Of a stretch of DNA of 53,862 nucleotides, positions 50,884 to 53,862 are shown one piece after another. The position numbers and the translations under genes were made by a program. The notes beneath the pieces were generated by a model. That model saw only the letters and a list, made by a program, of their open reading frames with translations. It made no database searches and was not told the origin of the DNA. Within the stretch, counting starts at the first letter, position 1; each line of letters begins with the position of its first letter. This stretch comes from Pseudomonas sp. MN1F (GTDB taxonomy: Bacteria > Pseudomonadota > Gammaproteobacteria > Pseudomonadales > Pseudomonadaceae), in NCBI RefSeq assembly GCF_009391885.1, contig NZ_VZII01000064.1:1-53862 (forward strand), written 5' to 3'.

Positions 50884-51928
50884 CGTGGCCTTCGTCTTCG
50901 CGGCGCAGGTCGACGGTGGCGGTGACCGACATGCCGGGGCGAATACGCCCATGCAGCGGGTTGTCGGCGGCGAACGTCAGCTTCACCGGAATGCGCTGCA
51001 CCACCTTGGTGAAGTTGCCGGTGGCGTTGTCTGGCGGCAACAGGCTGAACTGCGCGCCGGACGCAGCGAACAGGCTGTCGACGCGGCCTTCGATCGGGGT
51101 GTCGGGGTAGCTGTCGAACAGCAGTTCGGCGCGCTGGCCGGGTTGCATCTTGCCGATCTGGGTTTCCTTGAAGTTGGCCTGCACCCAGATGTGTTCATCG
51201 GGCACGATCGACAACAGGTAGGCGCCGGCCTGCACTACCTGGCCGTTGCGGGCATTGCGCTGGCCGATGGTGCCGCTCAGCGGCGCGCGGATCTCGCAGC
51301 GGCTCAGGTTCAGTTCGGCCTGGGCCAGGTCGGCGCGGGCATTGGCGATCTGCGCGTCGAGGCGCTTGAGGTCGGCATTCAGGGCGTTGATCTGCTGGCG
51401 TTGGCTTTGCAGGTCGGCGCGGGCCTTGTCGACCTGGGAGCCGGCCACGTGGCTGTCTGCCGACAGGGTGGTCACCCTTTCTTCAGAGATGAAGCCGGGC
51501 TTGCGCAGTTTTTCGGCGCGGTTCAGGTCCAGGCGCGAGCGGTCGAAGGTGGCCTGGTTGGCGGCCACCTGTGCCTGACCGGCGGCGATCAGGCTGCCTT
51601 GTTGGGTCAGCCGGCTTTGCGCCTGGGCATATTCGGCTTCGCGGGTGGCCAGGGCGGCGCGGGCGCGCTCAATGGCCAGCTCGAAGTCGGCGGCCTCCAG
51701 GCGCACCAGCAGGTCGCCTTTGTTGACGTGCTGGTTGTCGTCGACCCGGACCTCGTCGATGCGTGCGCCGAGCTGGCTGGAGATACGGGTGATTTCGCCC
51801 TGCACGTAGGCGTTGTCGGTGCTCTCGTAGAAACGGCCTTTGAAATACCACTCGGCCAGGAAGGCGAGGGCGATGAGGGCCACCAGGGTGAAGAAGATCG
51901 CCAGGCGGCGTTTGAGTTGGGCAGGCAT
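50873..51928 (-). CDS. emrA: HlyD-family membrane fusion protein, EmrA type (351 aa)
   Basis: The periplasmic adaptor of the EmrB-type pump. One N-terminal membrane segment (about residues 10-28) is followed by DNAYVQGEITRISSQLGARIDEV and the lipoyl/barrel-sandwich region, a coiled coil (about 90-200) and IRAPLSGTIGQRNARNGQVVQAGAYL. It ends VTATVDLRRE. ATG 51928 is used by family resemblance (MPAQLKRRLAI) although the ribosome binding site is weak. It overlaps emrB by 11 bases. No outer-membrane channel gene is nearby. Confidence 0.93.
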   Translation of the reverse strand: MPAQLKRRLAIFFTLVALIALAFLAEWYFKGRFYESTDNAYVQGEITRISSQLGARIDEVRVDDNQHVNKGDLLVRLEAADFELAIERARAALATREAEYAQAQSRLTQQGSLIAAGQAQVAANQATFDRSRLDLNRAEKLRKPGFISEERVTTLSADSHVAGSQVDKARADLQSQRQQINALNADLKRLDAQIANARADLAQAELNLSRCEIRAPLSGTIGQRNARNGQVVQAGAYLLSIVPDEHIWVQANFKETQIGKMQPGQRAELLFDSYPDTPIEGRVDSLFAASGAQFSLLPPDNATGNFTKVVQRIPVKLTFAADNPLHGRIRPGMSVTATVDLRREDEGHDGR

Positions 51929-52070
51929 GAGGACTATCGTTCCAGAAATGTAATTAAATTTAACAGCGGCAGATGGCCATCCGACAAGTGTCGTTCGCGC
52001 CATTGCTGGAGCCCGGTGCCTGCTCCCTGCTAACATCCCGCCTTTGTTTCATCTTTCGTTCGAGACTCTC

Positions 52071-53552
52071 ATGACCACCGTTCGCACGCGTATCGCGCCA
52101 TCGCCCACTGGCGACCCCCATGTCGGCACCGCCTACATCGCCCTGTTCAACTACTGCTTTGCCAAGCAGCACGGCGGTGAGTTCATCCTGCGTATCGAAG
52201 ACACCGACCAGTTGCGCTCCACGCGCGAGTCGGAACAGCAGATCTTCGACGCCTTGCGCTGGCTCGGCATCGAATGGAACGAAGGCCCGGATGTCGGCGG
52301 CCCGCACGGCCCGTACCGGCAGAGCGAGCGTGGCGAGATCTACGCCAAGTACGCCAAGGAGCTGGTCGATGCCGGCCATGCCTTCTACTGCTTCTGCACC
52401 GCCGAAGAGCTGGAGCAGATGCGCGCCGAGCAGATGGCCCGTGGTGAAACCCCGCGCTACGACGGCCGTGCCCTGCTGTTGAGCGCCGAAGAAGTGCAGC
52501 GCCGCCTGGCCGCTGGCGAGCCGCACGTGATCCGCATGAAGGTGCCGAGCGAAGGCATCTGCGTGGTGCCGGACATGCTCCGTGGCGATGTCGAAATTCC
52601 ATGGGACCGCATGGACATGCAGGTGCTGATGAAGAACGACGGCCTGCCGACCTACTTCCTGGCCAACGTGGTCGATGACCACCTGATGGGCATCACTCAC
52701 GTCCTGCGTGGTGAAGAGTGGCTGCCGTCGGCGCCGAAGCTGATCAAGCTGTACGAGTACTTCGGTTGGGAGCAGCCGAAGCTGTGCTACATGCCGCTGC
52801 TGCGTAACCCGGACAAGTCCAAGCTGTCCAAGCGCAAGAACCCGACGTCGGTGACCTTCTACGAGCGCATGGGCTTCATGCCCGAGGCCATGCTCAACTA
52901 CCTGGGCCGCATGGGCTGGTCGATGCCGGACGAGCGCGAGAAGTTCTCCCTGGCCGAGATGGTCGAGCACTTCGACCTGTCGCGCATTTCCCTGGGTGGC
53001 CCGATCTTCGACATCGAGAAGCTGTCCTGGCTCAACGGCCAGTGGCTGCGTGAGTTGCCGGTGGAAGAATTCGCGGCGCGCGTACAGAAGTGGGCGTTCA
53101 ACAGCGACTACATGATGAAGATCGCCCCGCATGTGCAGGGCCGGGTCGAGACTTTCAGCCAGGTCGCCCCGCTGGGTGGTTTCTTCTTCGAAGGCGCGCT
53201 CAAGCTCGATGCCAAGCTGTTCGAAAGCAAGAAGCTGTCCGCCGACCAGGTGCGCCAGGTGATGCAGCTGATCCTGTGGAAACTGGAAAGCCTGCGCCAG
53301 TGGGAGAAAGAGCGCATCACCGGCTGCATCCAGGCCGTGGTCGAAGCGCTGGAACTGAAGCTGCGTGACGCCATGCCGCTGATGTTCGCCGCCATTACCG
53401 GCCAGGCCAGCTCGGTGTCGGTGCTCGATGCCATGGAAATCCTTGGCCCTGACCTGACTCGCTACCGTCTGCGCCAGGCCCTGGACCTGCTCGGTGGTGT
53501 GTCGAAGAAAGAAAACAAGGAATGGGAAAAGCTGCTGGCGACCATCGCCTGA
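52071..53552 (+). CDS. gltX: Glutamyl-tRNA synthetase (493 aa)
   Basis: Charges tRNA-Glu. Class I motifs: the HIGH-like PSPTGDPHVGTAYIAL and the KMSKS-like KLSKRKNP, with LRIEDTDQLRST. A CFCTAEELEQMR segment lies in the acceptor domain. ATG 52071 gives the usual MTTVRTRIAPSPTG start. Length is normal. It runs divergently from emrA with 142 bases between. Confidence 0.97.
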   Translation: MTTVRTRIAPSPTGDPHVGTAYIALFNYCFAKQHGGEFILRIEDTDQLRSTRESEQQIFDALRWLGIEWNEGPDVGGPHGPYRQSERGEIYAKYAKELVDAGHAFYCFCTAEELEQMRAEQMARGETPRYDGRALLLSAEEVQRRLAAGEPHVIRMKVPSEGICVVPDMLRGDVEIPWDRMDMQVLMKNDGLPTYFLANVVDDHLMGITHVLRGEEWLPSAPKLIKLYEYFGWEQPKLCYMPLLRNPDKSKLSKRKNPTSVTFYERMGFMPEAMLNYLGRMGWSMPDEREKFSLAEMVEHFDLSRISLGGPIFDIEKLSWLNGQWLRELPVEEFAARVQKWAFNSDYMMKIAPHVQGRVETFSQVAPLGGFFFEGALKLDAKLFESKKLSADQVRQVMQLILWKLESLRQWEKERITGCIQAVVEALELKLRDAMPLMFAAITGQASSVSVLDAMEILGPDLTRYRLRQALDLLGGVSKKENKEWEKLLATIA

Positions 53553-53570
53553 GGCTTGCCCATGGCACTT

Positions 53571-53596
53571 GCAGGAGCAGGCTCGCCTGCTCCTGC
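53571..53596. repeat. Perfect 12-base hairpin after gltX
   Basis: GCAGGAGCAGGC and its complement around a 2-base loop, 18 bases after the gltX stop. There is no T run. It resembles short GC-rich extragenic palindromes of Pseudomonas and may act as an mRNA end. Confidence 0.6.
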
Positions 53597-53681
53597 GGGA
53601 GCGAATACCCCCAGGCAGCGGGGCAGGGCGGTAAGTGATTGTTATCTGTGAAAAAAATTTTGAATATTTTCAAAAATTAGT

Positions 53682-53710
53682 TTGACAGCCCTGCAATCCG
53701 ATCTTAATAT
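53682..53710 (+). promoter_or_regulatory. Sigma-70 promoter for tRNA-Ala
   Basis: -35 TTGACA (perfect), 17-base spacer, -10 TAATAT, then a GC-rich discriminator GCGCCCCG, as in stringently controlled stable-RNA promoters. An AT-rich run (53648-53680) upstream looks like an UP element. The start lies near 53717, leaving about 69 bases before the mature tRNA. Confidence 0.85.
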
Positions 53711-53785
53711 GCGCCCCGTCCACAGCGATGAACGAAAACGAAACGCCAGGCACCCAGCCAGCGCTTCTGTTCAGAGCGACATTGT

Positions 53786-53861
53786 GGGGCTATAGCTCAG
53801 CTGGGAGAGCGCCTGCATGGCATGCAGGAGGTCAGCGGTTCGATCCCGCTTAGCTCCACCA
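53786..53861 (+). tRNA. tRNA-Ala (GGC)
   Basis: 76 bases with encoded CCA. Acceptor GGGGCTA pairs with TAGCTCC; D arm AGCTCAGCTGGGAGAGC; anticodon stem CCTGC/GCAGG with loop ATGGCAT, anticodon GGC; T arm GCGGTTCGATCCCGC. Another tRNA may follow past the window edge. Confidence 0.97.
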
Positions 53862-53862
53862 A

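Overview
The window looks like chromosome of a Pseudomonas of the putida/fluorescens type. It is GC-rich. From about 16.4 kb to 40.6 kb the gene order comEC - exbB - exbD - lpxK - Trm112-like - kdsB - low-Mr phosphatase - murB | rne | rluC - HAD - sppA | maf | yceD - rpmF - plsX - fabD - fabG - acpP - fabF - pabC - mltG - tmk - holB - tatD is the order I know from P. aeruginosa and P. putida. Assignment to species is inference only; no 16S or marker set was compared.

Layout. (1) 1-8.7 kb is an accessory region on the + strand. It holds the 3' part of a large RHS/YD-repeat protein, a 658-residue protein of tandem Ig-like modules, a type Va autotransporter, and a second Ig-like module protein built like the first. 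(2) 8.7-10.0 kb (- strand) holds a periplasmic pilus chaperone and a fimbrial subunit with no usher. (3) 10.2-16.3 kb carries a PA2817-type protein, a FadE-type acyl-CoA dehydrogenase, a glutathione S-transferase, a two-gene ABC-2 exporter and a DUF2062 membrane protein. (4) 16.4-23.3 kb carries comEC and the tightly packed cell-envelope genes exbB to murB. (5) 23.4-30.7 kb carries rne with a long predicted leader, then rluC, an HAD phosphatase, sppA and maf. (6) 30.8-40.6 kb is the yceD-rpmF-plsX-fab-acpP-fabF-pabC-mltG-tmk-holB-tatD block. (7) 40.9-46.97 kb carries a class V aminotransferase, a TetR regulator, a moaA paralogue, a DUF4823-type lipoprotein, a DUF1285 protein, an exported cupin, tRNA-Asn and an aromatic/aspartate aminotransferase. 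(8) 47.3-53.9 kb carries uvrB, an emrAB-type efflux pair, gltX and tRNA-Ala.

How the genes work together. The core blocks link envelope precursor synthesis (lipid A by LpxK, Kdo activation by KdsB, peptidoglycan by MurB and MltG), fatty-acid and phospholipid synthesis (PlsX, FabD, FabG, AcpP, FabF) and RNA/ribosome functions (RNase E, RluC, L32). Many genes overlap by 1-4 bases, which suggests translational coupling. Good sigma-70 promoters can be read for rne (minus strand), yceD-rpmF and tRNA-Ala.

Most unusual points: the pair of related Ig-module proteins around an autotransporter, beside an RHS protein that ends with no toxin tip; the absence of pilZ between holB and tatD; a predicted ~740-nt rne leader; a yceD promoter that would leave almost no 5' leader; and a LexA-like box in front of uvrB. 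No insertion sequence, prophage or CRISPR array was seen.
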